A stretch of DNA of 9,969 nt from positions 1 through 9,969 of the forward strand of contig CANPZR010000076.1 in NCBI GenBank assembly GCA_947589175.1, given 5' to 3'. The notes beneath the pieces are model-generated. The model saw only the letters and a program-made list of their open reading frames with translations, did no database searches and was not told the origin of the DNA. This document shows, one piece after another, positions 1 to 7,015 of the stretch. Source of the DNA: an uncultured Lachnospiraceae bacterium. GTDB taxonomy: Bacteria; Bacillota; Clostridia; Lachnospirales; Lachnospiraceae. The translations under genes and the position numbers were made by a program. The first letter of the stretch is position 1, and each line of letters begins with the position of its first letter.

Positions 1-1
1 T

Positions 2-583
2 TTATCCAGAAACCTGGACAATTTTACTGAAAAGAAAGTTTTGATTGAAAAAGTATTTGACTGTGTTTTTGATGAGGGATGTATATATTATTCTTGTTTT
101 GATGAAAATTCTGATAAAAGATATATTTACCAATTTGATATAAACACTTCAAAAAGCAGAACTATTTTTTGTATTGATTCACAGGCTGATGATGAAATTA
201 AATATGGGAAAATGGTGGCTGCATCTGAAAAATATTTTGTTTTTTGTGAGAATGGAGGTGTTTGGACATATAATAGAAAAGTTGGTCAATGGGATTGCTT
301 TAGGATGGATTTCGATGAACCTGCTTTGTATTTTAGGATTCATGATATACAGATAAACCAAATGGATTTATATATTCAGGGGCTGGTATGTAACACTGGG
401 AAACCCAGTATTGCAGGTTATTATGTTGAAAAAAATGCAGATGAAAACGGCATATGGAAGGTTGATTTGGAAACAGGACAGAGGAAGCAGGTGGCAAATA
501 AGATATATTATGGGGGAATTTATATATTGGGTGATGTATTATATGCAGTTGACAATGGTAAGTATGAAACGATAAGCAAATGA
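2..583 (+). CDS. C-terminal part of a beta-propeller-like extracytoplasmic protein (5' truncated by window edge)
   Basis: The reading frame is open from base 2 to a TGA at 581-583, so this is the 3' end of a longer gene; the TTG at 41 has no ribosome binding site and is not a credible start. About 193 residues are visible. They are rich in Tyr, Asp and Gly and show repeated short strands of the form 'aromatic-x-aromatic, turn, V/I-W/Y-K/T-x-D/N', for example GVWTYNRK and GIWKVDLETG, as in propellers with one strand set per blade. The last 45 residues align by eye with the C-terminus of the permease fusion at 6996-9038: I-[WY]-K-[VY]-[DN]-L, then a Val, then LY close to the end. The missing front part could be a lipoprotein or another permease. 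No enzyme motif is visible. Base composition looks more AT-rich than in the genes from about position 900 onward. Function is unknown; the fold call is inference. Confidence 0.6.
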   Translation, partial: LSRNLDNFTEKKVLIEKVFDCVFDEGCIYYSCFDENSDKRYIYQFDINTSKSRTIFCIDSQADDEIKYGKMVAASEKYFVFCENGGVWTYNRKVGQWDCFRMDFDEPALYFRIHDIQINQMDLYIQGLVCNTGKPSIAGYYVEKNADENGIWKVDLETGQRKQVANKIYYGGIYILGDVLYAVDNGKYETISK

Positions 584-599
584 TTTCTATAACTACTCC

Positions 600-634
600 T
601 TGACTATTTTTTGACTATTTTATCCTATTATAAT
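600..634 (+). promoter_or_regulatory. Promoter of the two-component operon with an 11-bp tandem repeat (probable response-regulator site)
   Basis: The 11-mer TTGACTATTTT occurs twice back to back at 600-610 and 611-621, giving TTGACT half-sites one helical turn apart. Candidate -10 hexamers follow at 626-631 (TATTAT) and 629-634 (TATAAT). Neither repeat sits at the usual 17-bp distance from a -10: the gap is 9-12 bp from the second copy and 20-23 bp from the first. That fits an activator-dependent promoter in which the repeats overlap the -35 region. OmpR/PhoP-family regulators commonly bind direct repeats with this phasing. The regulator encoded directly downstream is the obvious candidate, implying autoregulation; this last step is inference. 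Confidence 0.6.
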
Positions 635-685
635 AAAATTAAGTGTACTTACATGAATTTTGAGTTTGATGGAGATGAGAATAGG

Positions 686-1357
686 ATGAAGCATAAAATA
701 TTAGTTATTGATGATGAAGAAATGCTGATAGAGTTATTAAGTGACTATTTTTCTGGTCTTGGGTACATAATTTTTACAGCATTAGATGGAAAAAGTGCAA
801 TGGAGCAGTTAAAAAGGAGTCCGGATATTATCTTATTGGATATCAATATGCCGGAACTGGATGGCTTTGAATTTTGCAAAAGAATCAGGGCTCATGTATC
901 TTGCCCTATTTTATTTTTGTCAGCAAGGATAACGGAACAGGATAAGGTGAACGGCCTGCGGATTGGCGGGGATGATTATATTACCAAACCCTTTAGCATG
1001 AAGGAGCTGGAGGCCAGGATTGAGGCTCATTTGAGGAGAGAAGAAAGAATAACAACAAATCAAGTCATTGCATCGGATGAGCTGCTTGTGGATCTTTCTC
1101 AAAGGTCGGTAAGCTATCAGGGGACGGAGATACTATTTTCTAAAAAGGAATTTGATATTATCGAATTTTTACTTCTTTCCGCCAACCAGGTATTTGACAG
1201 AGAACATATTTATGAAGCGGTATGGGGGTGGGAAGCAGAGGGAAATTCGGATGTTGTAAAAGAACATATACGAAAAATCCGTTCAAAATTATATCAGGCA
1301 ACGGGGAAAGAATATATTGAAACAGTTTGGGGGATTGGGTACAAATGGGTAAAATAG
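686..1357 (+). CDS. OmpR/PhoB-family DNA-binding response regulator
   Basis: A 223-aa cytoplasmic two-component regulator, the standard length for the family. The receiver domain spans residues 3-115, with acidic pocket D9-D10, phospho-acceptor D52 (in LLDINMPELDG), switch residue S79 (LFLSAR) and conserved K101 (ITKPF). The winged-helix DNA-binding domain runs from about 128 to 222 and ends in the typical ETVWGIGYKW hairpin. The ATG at 686 is chosen because a GGAGATGAG ribosome site (671-679) precedes it and the receiver fold begins at once. Translation from the in-frame TTG at 611 would add 25 atypical residues and start inside the promoter repeat. The gene overlaps the kinase start by 13 nt, so the two are probably translationally coupled. 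Its likely targets are the phased TTGAC repeats at 600-621 and 2628-2644. Family assignment is secure; the signal and regulon are not known. Confidence 0.95.
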   Translation: MKHKILVIDDEEMLIELLSDYFSGLGYIIFTALDGKSAMEQLKRSPDIILLDINMPELDGFEFCKRIRAHVSCPILFLSARITEQDKVNGLRIGGDDYITKPFSMKELEARIEAHLRREERITTNQVIASDELLVDLSQRSVSYQGTEILFSKKEFDIIEFLLLSANQVFDREHIYEAVWGWEAEGNSDVVKEHIRKIRSKLYQATGKEYIETVWGIGYKWVK

Positions 1358-2613
1358 AAAAGAACTCCTTAAAAAAATCATTTATTTTAGCCATGGCTGT
1401 GACAGTATTGATTATTTTTCTTCTCTCGTTATTTACCATTTATGCAGGTTACCGCTTGCAGGCATGGATTATGCCGGAGTCGGACGAGGTATATTTAGAA
1501 GTAGAGGAGATCTTTGCAGACGGGCAGATGGCGAAAAGTGAACGGCTTATGACATATGGCAGGAAAGAGCCATATGCGCGTTTTGTGCTTGGGGACGGGG
1601 AAGAATTACAGGGAGAAATGACATTTACCATTAGAAGACAAGATACAGACTTTTCGTCATTAACGCCAAAGAGAAAGGCGGCCTATCGTTTTTTGAGCAC
1701 TATGATGTTTTTTCTGCCGGTCATCTTTTCTGCTGTGGGAGTGGGAATGTGCGGCCGATGGTTTTATCGAAAGAAATTGCAGGAACCTCTGTCTGCGTTA
1801 AAAGATGCCACAGAGCATATCAGCAGGCGGGATTTGGATTTTACTGTTGGTTATCAGAGCAAGGACGAATTGGGAAGACTGTGTGTTTCTTTTGAGGATA
1901 TGAGAAAAGCATTGTGTGAAAACAACAGAGAAATGTGGAATATGATTGAAAACCGCAAACAGCTTCAGATGTCTATTGCTCACGATCTGCGTACTCCGAT
2001 TACAATTATCAAGGGATATATTGAGTACCTGAATGGTAATATCGAAAGTAAACTGCCGGACCGTGAAAAGGAGAGGCATGTTCTTCAGAATATTTTTTCT
2101 GCTGCGAGGCGGCTGGAGTGTTATGTAGAATCAGTACGAAGTATCAGTCGGATTGAGGAGACGGAGGTAAAAAAAGAACGATGTAATCTGAATACAATAA
2201 TAGATACGATAGCGGTTGATTTTACAGTGCTCGCTGACAAGCAGATGAAAAGTTTTATTTTGAACAATCATTTAGGGAAAGAGGATACGGGGGACGTGGA
2301 CACCCAGTGCCTATATAGGGTATTAGAAAATATTATCAGCAATGCGCTGCGATATGCCGGACAGAATATCCAACTGACGGTGGAGAAAAAGGGCGACAGG
2401 CTTTTTTTCATTATAGAAGATGATGGTAACGGTTTTTCTTCCGCCCAGCTTGTGAATAGCGGAGGGAAATTATTTTATTCAAATTCTGGAGAAGAGCATC
2501 TTGGGATGGGAATTGCCATCAGCAGGATTTTGTGCGGCAGGATGGGAGGAGGAATGAAGCTGGGGAACAGAAAGGACGGCGGCGCAATCGTGAAAATCTG
2601 GATAGCCATATAA
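1345..2613 (+). CDS. Membrane sensor histidine kinase (HAMP-HisKA-HATPase)
   Basis: A 422-aa membrane kinase and cognate partner of the regulator just upstream. A first membrane segment (about 12-36) is followed by a short extracytoplasmic sensor region of about 80 residues, then a second membrane segment (about 116-138). Next come a HAMP linker (about 139-190), a dimerisation/phospho-acceptor domain with the H-box SIAHDLRTPIT (H213), an N-box LENIISNALRYA (N333), a G1 box EDDGNGF and a glycine-rich EEHLGMGIAISRI motif. All catalytic motifs are intact, so it should autophosphorylate. The ATG at 1345 is preferred; the in-frame TTG at 1327 lies deeper inside the regulator gene and adds only six residues. 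The small sensor domain carries no recognised ligand fold. In such operons the kinase may also read the transporter's state rather than a ligand; that is inference. Confidence 0.94.
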   Translation: MGKIEKNSLKKSFILAMAVTVLIIFLLSLFTIYAGYRLQAWIMPESDEVYLEVEEIFADGQMAKSERLMTYGRKEPYARFVLGDGEELQGEMTFTIRRQDTDFSSLTPKRKAAYRFLSTMMFFLPVIFSAVGVGMCGRWFYRKKLQEPLSALKDATEHISRRDLDFTVGYQSKDELGRLCVSFEDMRKALCENNREMWNMIENRKQLQMSIAHDLRTPITIIKGYIEYLNGNIESKLPDREKERHVLQNIFSAARRLECYVESVRSISRIEETEVKKERCNLNTIIDTIAVDFTVLADKQMKSFILNNHLGKEDTGDVDTQCLYRVLENIISNALRYAGQNIQLTVEKKGDRLFFIIEDDGNGFSSAQLVNSGGKLFYSNSGEEHLGMGIAISRILCGRMGGGMKLGNRKDGGAIVKIWIAI

Positions 2614-2627
2614 ACAAACTGGTTTTC

Positions 2628-2659
2628 TTGACGGAAATTTGACTTTTGTTTGTTAAAAT
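2628..2659 (+). promoter_or_regulatory. Promoter of the lipoprotein/ABC operon with phased TTGAC repeat
   Basis: TTGACG at 2628-2633 and TTGACT at 2639-2644 are exactly 11 bp apart, and a TAAAAT -10-like hexamer lies at 2654-2659. First half-site to -10 is 26 bp start to start, the same geometry as 600 to 626 in the promoter of the two-component operon. As there, neither half-site has a 17-bp spacer to the -10, which suggests activation by a regulator bound over the -35. The -10 overlaps the A-rich base of the upstream terminator, so transcription would begin inside the terminator stem. Predicted from sequence only. Confidence 0.55.
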
Positions 2660-2689
2660 CTTCTTGTCGTTAGGGCAGGAAGATTTTTT
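2655..2689 (+). terminator. Intrinsic terminator after the sensor kinase gene
   Basis: The arms AAAATCTTCTTGTC (2655-2668) and GGCAGGAAGATTTT (2674-2687) pair over 14 bp, including two G-U wobbles, around the loop GTTAG. A T-run at 2684-2689 forms the 3' tail. It lies 42 bp after the kinase stop codon and should end the regulator-kinase transcript, separating it from the transporter operon. A transcript started at the adjacent promoter would contain only part of the left arm and so should escape termination. Confidence 0.85.
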
Positions 2690-2712
2690 ATGTGATAGGA
2701 GCGTGTATAGCA

Positions 2713-4887
2713 ATGAGTAAAAGACGAGTATTTATAATGGCTGTTATGTTTTTCCTGTTGATTGGGACGGCTAGTGGCTGCGGCAAGTATATTGTTCCTC
2801 AATCAGACAGTCAGCCGGAGCCGGAAGCCGGATATTCGGAGAATATGCAGGAAGGGGATCAAACAGATCCTTTCGAGGAGGCGGAAACTATTATACAGTA
2901 TAGTACGGAACACGGCGCAAAGAGTCCCAGGTTAAATAAAAAAGAAGAGCTAATCCCATTTGAATATGTGGGCGGAGAGTTTAGCCTGGATTATACATTT
3001 AATGCAGAGGCAAAAGGAAAGACAATGGGGTTTCTTTTGTTTTTAGATGGGGAACCGCAGGAATACTGGGTTTATGATAAACAGGATAAGGGATATTTCC
3101 ATGAATTTGACATTGTAGAAAATAATAAAAATGTGGATTTTACGATGCACTTTACTCCCTTTAATAGAAAAAAGGGAGAAGTTATCAATATGGTAATAGT
3201 AGGGATTTTTCATCCTGCATTTCAGCCGGATATGAAAAATACGAGTGCGTATGGATTTTATCATAATATGCAGCCCTGTGCCTACCAATTAAAGATGAAA
3301 ACAGATGCGCCTGCAGCTTCTGAATCAGAAGACAGGAAAATGGTCATGGAAAATTTAGCCGCAAAAGTGGATAAGGCCGATCGAAAACTATTACGGGAAG
3401 AGCTGCCCCAGATTGGTTATGGTGAAGTGACCTCAGAAATGCTTGAAGAAAATGTTTATTACAGCATTACCTATGATAACCAATTGATTTTTGACTCTCT
3501 GGATGTGACAGATAAAAGAAAAGTGCATGTAGTCTATAAAATATGTGGTTGTCCGGGGACATATAGAACCACCTTTTTTATGAACCATCAGCCGGTATCG
3601 GAAACAGTGGAGACCAAATTGTCAAAAGGAGATGCTGCCGTGTTGGAAGCAGATATTGACACAGAATTTCTGGATGAAGATGGCAGTTTTTATGCAATAA
3701 CGGTTCCGGACATATTTGAAAGGGATGTAAGTACGAATGTGTCTACCTCGAAGACGTCCTCTATTTTCTTGTATAAGAAAGACGGCAAAACAACATCAGC
3801 TCCAAATCTGGAAAAAGAAAAAGATCGTTTCAAATCGATCAAAGGAAAAATTTCAGAAGTCTTTTATGGAAATGGCGCTGATCTGCTTATAAAGGCCGGA
3901 GAAATGTTATATTTGTATGATGCGAAAAAAGATAAGCTGACGGCAAAAGCTGACTTACAGGGATTTTCTGATTTTTCTTTACAGCGCTATGATCATGGTT
4001 ATGTTATTGTGGGCAGCCGTCCCACTGCAGAAGGAGATGTATCCAATCAGAGTGTTGAAAACAATGAATTTCGATTAAGTACATCTGAAACGAAAGAATG
4101 GAAAATGCTCTTTTTCGATTCGGTTTTATCGAAAAAAGAGGAGGTTAATCTTTCAAAATTGCTGGGAAAGGAGTGTGCCGCGATTGACAGTAATGGCATT
4201 TCCGTTTCTCATGATGGCAGTAAGATTGCAGTCATACAGTCAAATGGCGTTATACTTTATGATGTCAGGAATACAGATAAGAGAAAGCTGCTTAAAAAAA
4301 GAGAAACGCTGGGAAATTTTGTATTAGAACCAGTAGGAATAGAAAAAATCGAATTTACAAAAGATGACGCAATGCTTACATTCTTTGCGAGTGTTTTGCC
4401 TGTGGACGCAGTGGAAGGAGAAGAAGGTATTTCTGCATGGGGAACGGTTTCCCTGGATGGAAAGAAAAAAAGTATAGACGGCGATGCTTCTTACTTTGCG
4501 GAAGAAATGTATGTATATAAGGATAATCTGATATTGCCGGAAAATTTTGAGCATAACAGTGGAAAATTATTAAAAGTGAATTATAAAACAAGGAAGAAGT
4601 CTTTTTTATCTTTTTCGAGTGAGAATGAGGGAAAGGACGGGGTATATCCATCTGGAAATGGCGGATATTTTGCTACGGCATGTCTTCTGCGTCATGGCAT
4701 GGCTGTTCGAGTTTACAGCATAAAAACGGGAGAACTTTTGCAGGAAAAGAAAATCCAGAATAAAAAGGAAGAGTATTTTTACAGGATACCTCAAATTTAT
4801 CTGGTGGATGATACAAGACTTTGTATGATTGTGATGGGAGCCGGTATTGATGACATAAAGACAAAGATAGAAACCTTTGCTTTTTGA
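2713..4887 (+). CDS. Large lipoprotein with beta-rich N-terminal region and propeller-like C-terminal half
   Basis: A 724-aa predicted extracytoplasmic lipoprotein. The start is a basic stretch (MSKRR), a hydrophobic core and the lipobox-like ASGC with C23 as the lipid-acceptor Cys, followed by a Gln/Glu/Pro/Ser-rich linker of about 50 residues. Residues about 75-375 look like beta-sandwich material with no motif I can name. From about 375 to the end come recurrent strands such as MLYLYDAKKDKL, a WD/TolB-like GISVSHDGSKIAVIQSNG and GVILYDVRN, typical of beta-propeller repeats. The ATG at 2713 is used, with TAGGAG at 2696-2701 as a somewhat distant ribosome site; the upstream GTG at 2692 would sit inside that site. 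It is the first gene of the transporter operon, with 14 nt to the ATPase gene. A role as sensor, substrate-capturing or accessory subunit of the exporter is inference. The lipoprotein call is fairly firm; the function is unknown. Confidence 0.82.
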   Translation: MSKRRVFIMAVMFFLLIGTASGCGKYIVPQSDSQPEPEAGYSENMQEGDQTDPFEEAETIIQYSTEHGAKSPRLNKKEELIPFEYVGGEFSLDYTFNAEAKGKTMGFLLFLDGEPQEYWVYDKQDKGYFHEFDIVENNKNVDFTMHFTPFNRKKGEVINMVIVGIFHPAFQPDMKNTSAYGFYHNMQPCAYQLKMKTDAPAASESEDRKMVMENLAAKVDKADRKLLREELPQIGYGEVTSEMLEENVYYSITYDNQLIFDSLDVTDKRKVHVVYKICGCPGTYRTTFFMNHQPVSETVETKLSKGDAAVLEADIDTEFLDEDGSFYAITVPDIFERDVSTNVSTSKTSSIFLYKKDGKTTSAPNLEKEKDRFKSIKGKISEVFYGNGADLLIKAGEMLYLYDAKKDKLTAKADLQGFSDFSLQRYDHGYVIVGSRPTAEGDVSNQSVENNEFRLSTSETKEWKMLFFDSVLSKKEEVNLSKLLGKECAAIDSNGISVSHDGSKIAVIQSNGVILYDVRNTDKRKLLKKRETLGNFVLEPVGIEKIEFTKDDAMLTFFASVLPVDAVEGEEGISAWGTVSLDGKKKSIDGDASYFAEEMYVYKDNLILPENFEHNSGKLLKVNYKTRKKSFLSFSSENEGKDGVYPSGNGGYFATACLLRHGMAVRVYSIKTGELLQEKKIQNKKEEYFYRIPQIYLVDDTRLCMIVMGAGIDDIKTKIETFAF

Positions 4888-4893
4888 AAGGAG
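4887..4893 (+). promoter_or_regulatory. Ribosome binding site fixing the ABC ATPase start
   Basis: AAAGGAG lies 8 nt before the ATG at 4902 and starts at the last base of the lipoprotein stop codon. It favours 4902 over the in-frame TTG at 4884, which lies upstream of it within the preceding gene. Confidence 0.8.
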
Positions 4894-4901
4894 AAACTGT
4901 C

Positions 4902-5774
4902 ATGGAGGTCGAACTTTCCAGTGTGACAAAATATTATAAAAATAAGATGGCGTTAGATCATGTTTCAGCCAAATGGAAAAGAGGCGTATATGGCCTTTTA
5001 GGTGCGAATGGAGCGGGGAAAACAACGCTGATCAATATTTTTGTGGGTATTCTTAAGGAGGATTCGGGAAGCATCCTTATAAATGGCAAGGACGTCAGAA
5101 CATACGGGAAGCGGTTTTTGTCCCAAATAGGATATATGCCGCAATATCCGGTATTTTACAAAGATTTTTCAGTCATGGATTTTATGCTGTATATGTGTGC
5201 GCTCAAGGACATTTCGAAAAAAGAAGGATTAAAACGGATTAAGGAATTGATGGAAATTGTAAATCTTGCTGATGCGGGGGAGAAAAAGATTGGCGCGCTT
5301 TCTGGAGGAATGAGGCAGAGGGTGGGAATTGCACAGGCTATGTTAGGGAATCCGGAGATTTTGATTTTAGACGAGCCGACAGCCGGATTGGATCCACAGG
5401 AACGGATTCGTTTTCGCAATTTGATCGCACGTTTTTCGCAGGATAGAATTGTGCTTTTGGCTACACACATCGTATCCGATGTAGAGTTTATTGCCAACGA
5501 GGTGATGCTGTTGAAAAATGGGAAACTAATACGCCAAAATACGCCGGATGAGCTGGAGCATGAGCTGGAGGGCAAGGTGTGGTCGTTAAATATTTCTGAA
5601 AATGAAAAATTGAGCAGATATGAGCATTGCCTGATCAGCAATATTAGGCGGGAGGACAAAAAAATCAGTCTCCGAATCCTGGCAGATGATATGCCGGGAA
5701 AGGGAGCCCGAATTGTAAGACCAAATCTCGAAGATGTTTTTCTGTATTATTTTGGCGGGGAGGATCTGGCGTGA
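4902..5774 (+). CDS. ABC transporter ATP-binding protein (ABC-2/CcmA-type exporter ATPase)
   Basis: A 290-aa cytoplasmic ATPase that powers the two membrane proteins encoded directly after it. All ABC motifs are present: Walker A GANGAGKTT (34-42), Q-loop Q81, signature LSGGMRQRV (from L133), Walker B ILILDEPTAGLDP with D157 and catalytic E158, and the switch H189 (LLATHIVSD). Residues about 215-290 form a short C-terminal extension of the kind seen in single-domain exporters of the CcmA/DrrA/BcrA type. With only one ATPase gene in the operon, it probably acts as a homodimer on a permease heterodimer. The start follows an excellent ribosome site. The stop overlaps the next start (GTGA, 5771-5774), so expression of ATPase and permease is likely coupled. 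The transported compound cannot be inferred from this subunit. Confidence 0.95.
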   Translation: MEVELSSVTKYYKNKMALDHVSAKWKRGVYGLLGANGAGKTTLINIFVGILKEDSGSILINGKDVRTYGKRFLSQIGYMPQYPVFYKDFSVMDFMLYMCALKDISKKEGLKRIKELMEIVNLADAGEKKIGALSGGMRQRVGIAQAMLGNPEILILDEPTAGLDPQERIRFRNLIARFSQDRIVLLATHIVSDVEFIANEVMLLKNGKLIRQNTPDELEHELEGKVWSLNISENEKLSRYEHCLISNIRREDKKISLRILADDMPGKGARIVRPNLEDVFLYYFGGEDLA

Positions 5775-7015
5775 TTTTTTATTACGAATGGAAAAAGCTG
5801 TTTTTGAAAAAGACGCTGTTATGCGTTTTGCTTATTTTTACGGTGATTGACATTGCTAAGGCGTGGCAGGAGTACAGAACATCAACCTATCTGACCGATG
5901 ACAAGGCTCCGGACATGATGTCGTGGAGCGAGGCGTACTGGATGTTATATCCGGAGTACCGGGGAGAAATTACCACAGACAAAATGAACGACTTTTTAGA
6001 ACACTATCGTCCTCTGGAAGAAAAAATATCGGATTTAACAGCAAGCAGCATAGCAGATAATCCGGACTACATGACCGGCAGTGCATGGCAGGATTATTAT
6101 CTGTTGGAACGGTATTATGCAAAACCGATGAAGTATTTTTATCAATATGGAAATAAAGCGGGCCGGGTTGCCAAAAAGGCAAAAGAAAACGCTTCCTTCT
6201 ATCAAAAGCATGGAAATGTTTACGAGAGCAGAAAAAATGCAATGATATATCATTTGTATCATGACAGAACAGTAAAAGAGTTTGCTTATACAGAGATGTA
6301 CCATTATTATCTGTATTATGATTTTTCAGATGTCTTGATTTTCCTCCTGTGTATTTATGGAATTGCCAGGGTGTTTTCCTGCGAGAAAGAAGCACAGATG
6401 GAAGAATTAAATGTGGTCAGCGTCAACGGGGGGAAAAGACTGGTAGGTTATAAGATTTTGGCAGTTCTATTATATACGGCATGTATTTCCTGTTGGTTTG
6501 CCTTGGTGGATTTTTTCTCCTTTGCAGTGTTTTTCCGCTCTTTGGAAGGCGAAAATATGCCAATTTATGCAATTGAGAACTTTTCATGTTCCGCCGTAAC
6601 ATGCACGATAGGACAATATGCTATTATTTCCTTTTTTGCCAGGACACTGGGGTTTTTCGTATTTTCGATGATTTTTTTGACAATCTCGGAATTATGTAAA
6701 AATGCCCTTACGCCTTTTGTGATAAGCGTCGCCCTATGTATTATTGTGATTTTTACAGGAGATTACTTTGCGCACTCCAGCCATATCATATGGAAGGTGA
6801 TAAATCCCTATTTTCTGATCACAAACCGTACACTGTTTTGTGAAACAGAATTTGTAAACTTTTTTGGAAATCCAGTGTTTAGTTATGAAGCGGCGCTTGT
6901 ATGGGGAGCGGCAGCATGTCTGTTTTTTGCCTGTATCGTATGGCTTCTGTCTAAAAGAAATGTGTTGTGGAGTAAAAAGGGAAGGAGAAAACATCATGCG
7001 GATATTGAGGTTTGA
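5771..7015 (+). CDS. ABC-2-type permease with large extracytoplasmic domain
   Basis: A 414-aa integral membrane protein. It starts with a GTG at 5771 that overlaps the ATPase stop, with GGGGAGG (5757-5763) seven bases upstream. After an amphipathic IFYYEWKKLF start come TM1 (about 15-29), a hydrophilic Tyr/Lys/Glu-rich loop of roughly 155 residues, and five further segments at about 186-202, 228-255, 282-308, 314-333 and 373-395. The tail is basic (SKKGRRKHH). Directly after TM2 is VFSCEKEAQMEEL (E205), followed by a Gly-Gly-Lys-Arg stretch. The second permease has a matching FCREYETGMDTL element, consistent with the cytoplasmic coupling region of ABC-2 exporters. The two permeases therefore look like diverged paralogues forming a heterodimer. 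Topology is read by eye. No substrate is identifiable, and the large loop matches no domain I recognise. Confidence 0.82.
   Translation: MIFYYEWKKLFLKKTLLCVLLIFTVIDIAKAWQEYRTSTYLTDDKAPDMMSWSEAYWMLYPEYRGEITTDKMNDFLEHYRPLEEKISDLTASSIADNPDYMTGSAWQDYYLLERYYAKPMKYFYQYGNKAGRVAKKAKENASFYQKHGNVYESRKNAMIYHLYHDRTVKEFAYTEMYHYYLYYDFSDVLIFLLCIYGIARVFSCEKEAQMEELNVVSVNGGKRLVGYKILAVLLYTACISCWFALVDFFSFAVFFRSLEGENMPIYAIENFSCSAVTCTIGQYAIISFFARTLGFFVFSMIFLTISELCKNALTPFVISVALCIIVIFTGDYFAHSSHIIWKVINPYFLITNRTLFCETEFVNFFGNPVFSYEAALVWGAAACLFFACIVWLLSKRNVLWSKKGRRKHHADIEV
6981..6987 (+). promoter_or_regulatory. Ribosome binding site fixing the start of the permease fusion
   Basis: GAAGGAG ends 8 nt before the ATG at 6996, inside the 3' end of the preceding permease gene. 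It argues strongly against the much earlier in-frame TTG at 6864, which has no ribosome site and would add 44 residues antiparallel in character to a normal permease start. Confidence 0.8.

Noticed and set aside
584..599. Terminator for the left-edge gene
   Set aside because: No stem with a T-tract lies between the stop codon at 583 and the promoter repeat. The T-runs at 607-621 belong to the tandem repeat and have no hairpin before them.
611..685. TTG start giving the response regulator 25 extra residues
   Set aside because: The TTG is the second copy of the promoter repeat and has no ribosome site. The receiver domain begins right after the ATG at 686, which does have one.
5156..5659. 167-codon open frame on the minus strand inside the ABC ATPase gene
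   Set aside because: It lies wholly opposite an ATPase with every catalytic motif intact. Its translation is Ser/Ile/Phe-rich and low in coherence, as expected of an antisense shadow, and no ribosome site is evident.
5970..6395. 141-codon open frame on the minus strand inside the first permease gene
   Set aside because: Antisense shadow of a coherent membrane protein; the His/Leu/Cys-rich product has no recognisable domain.
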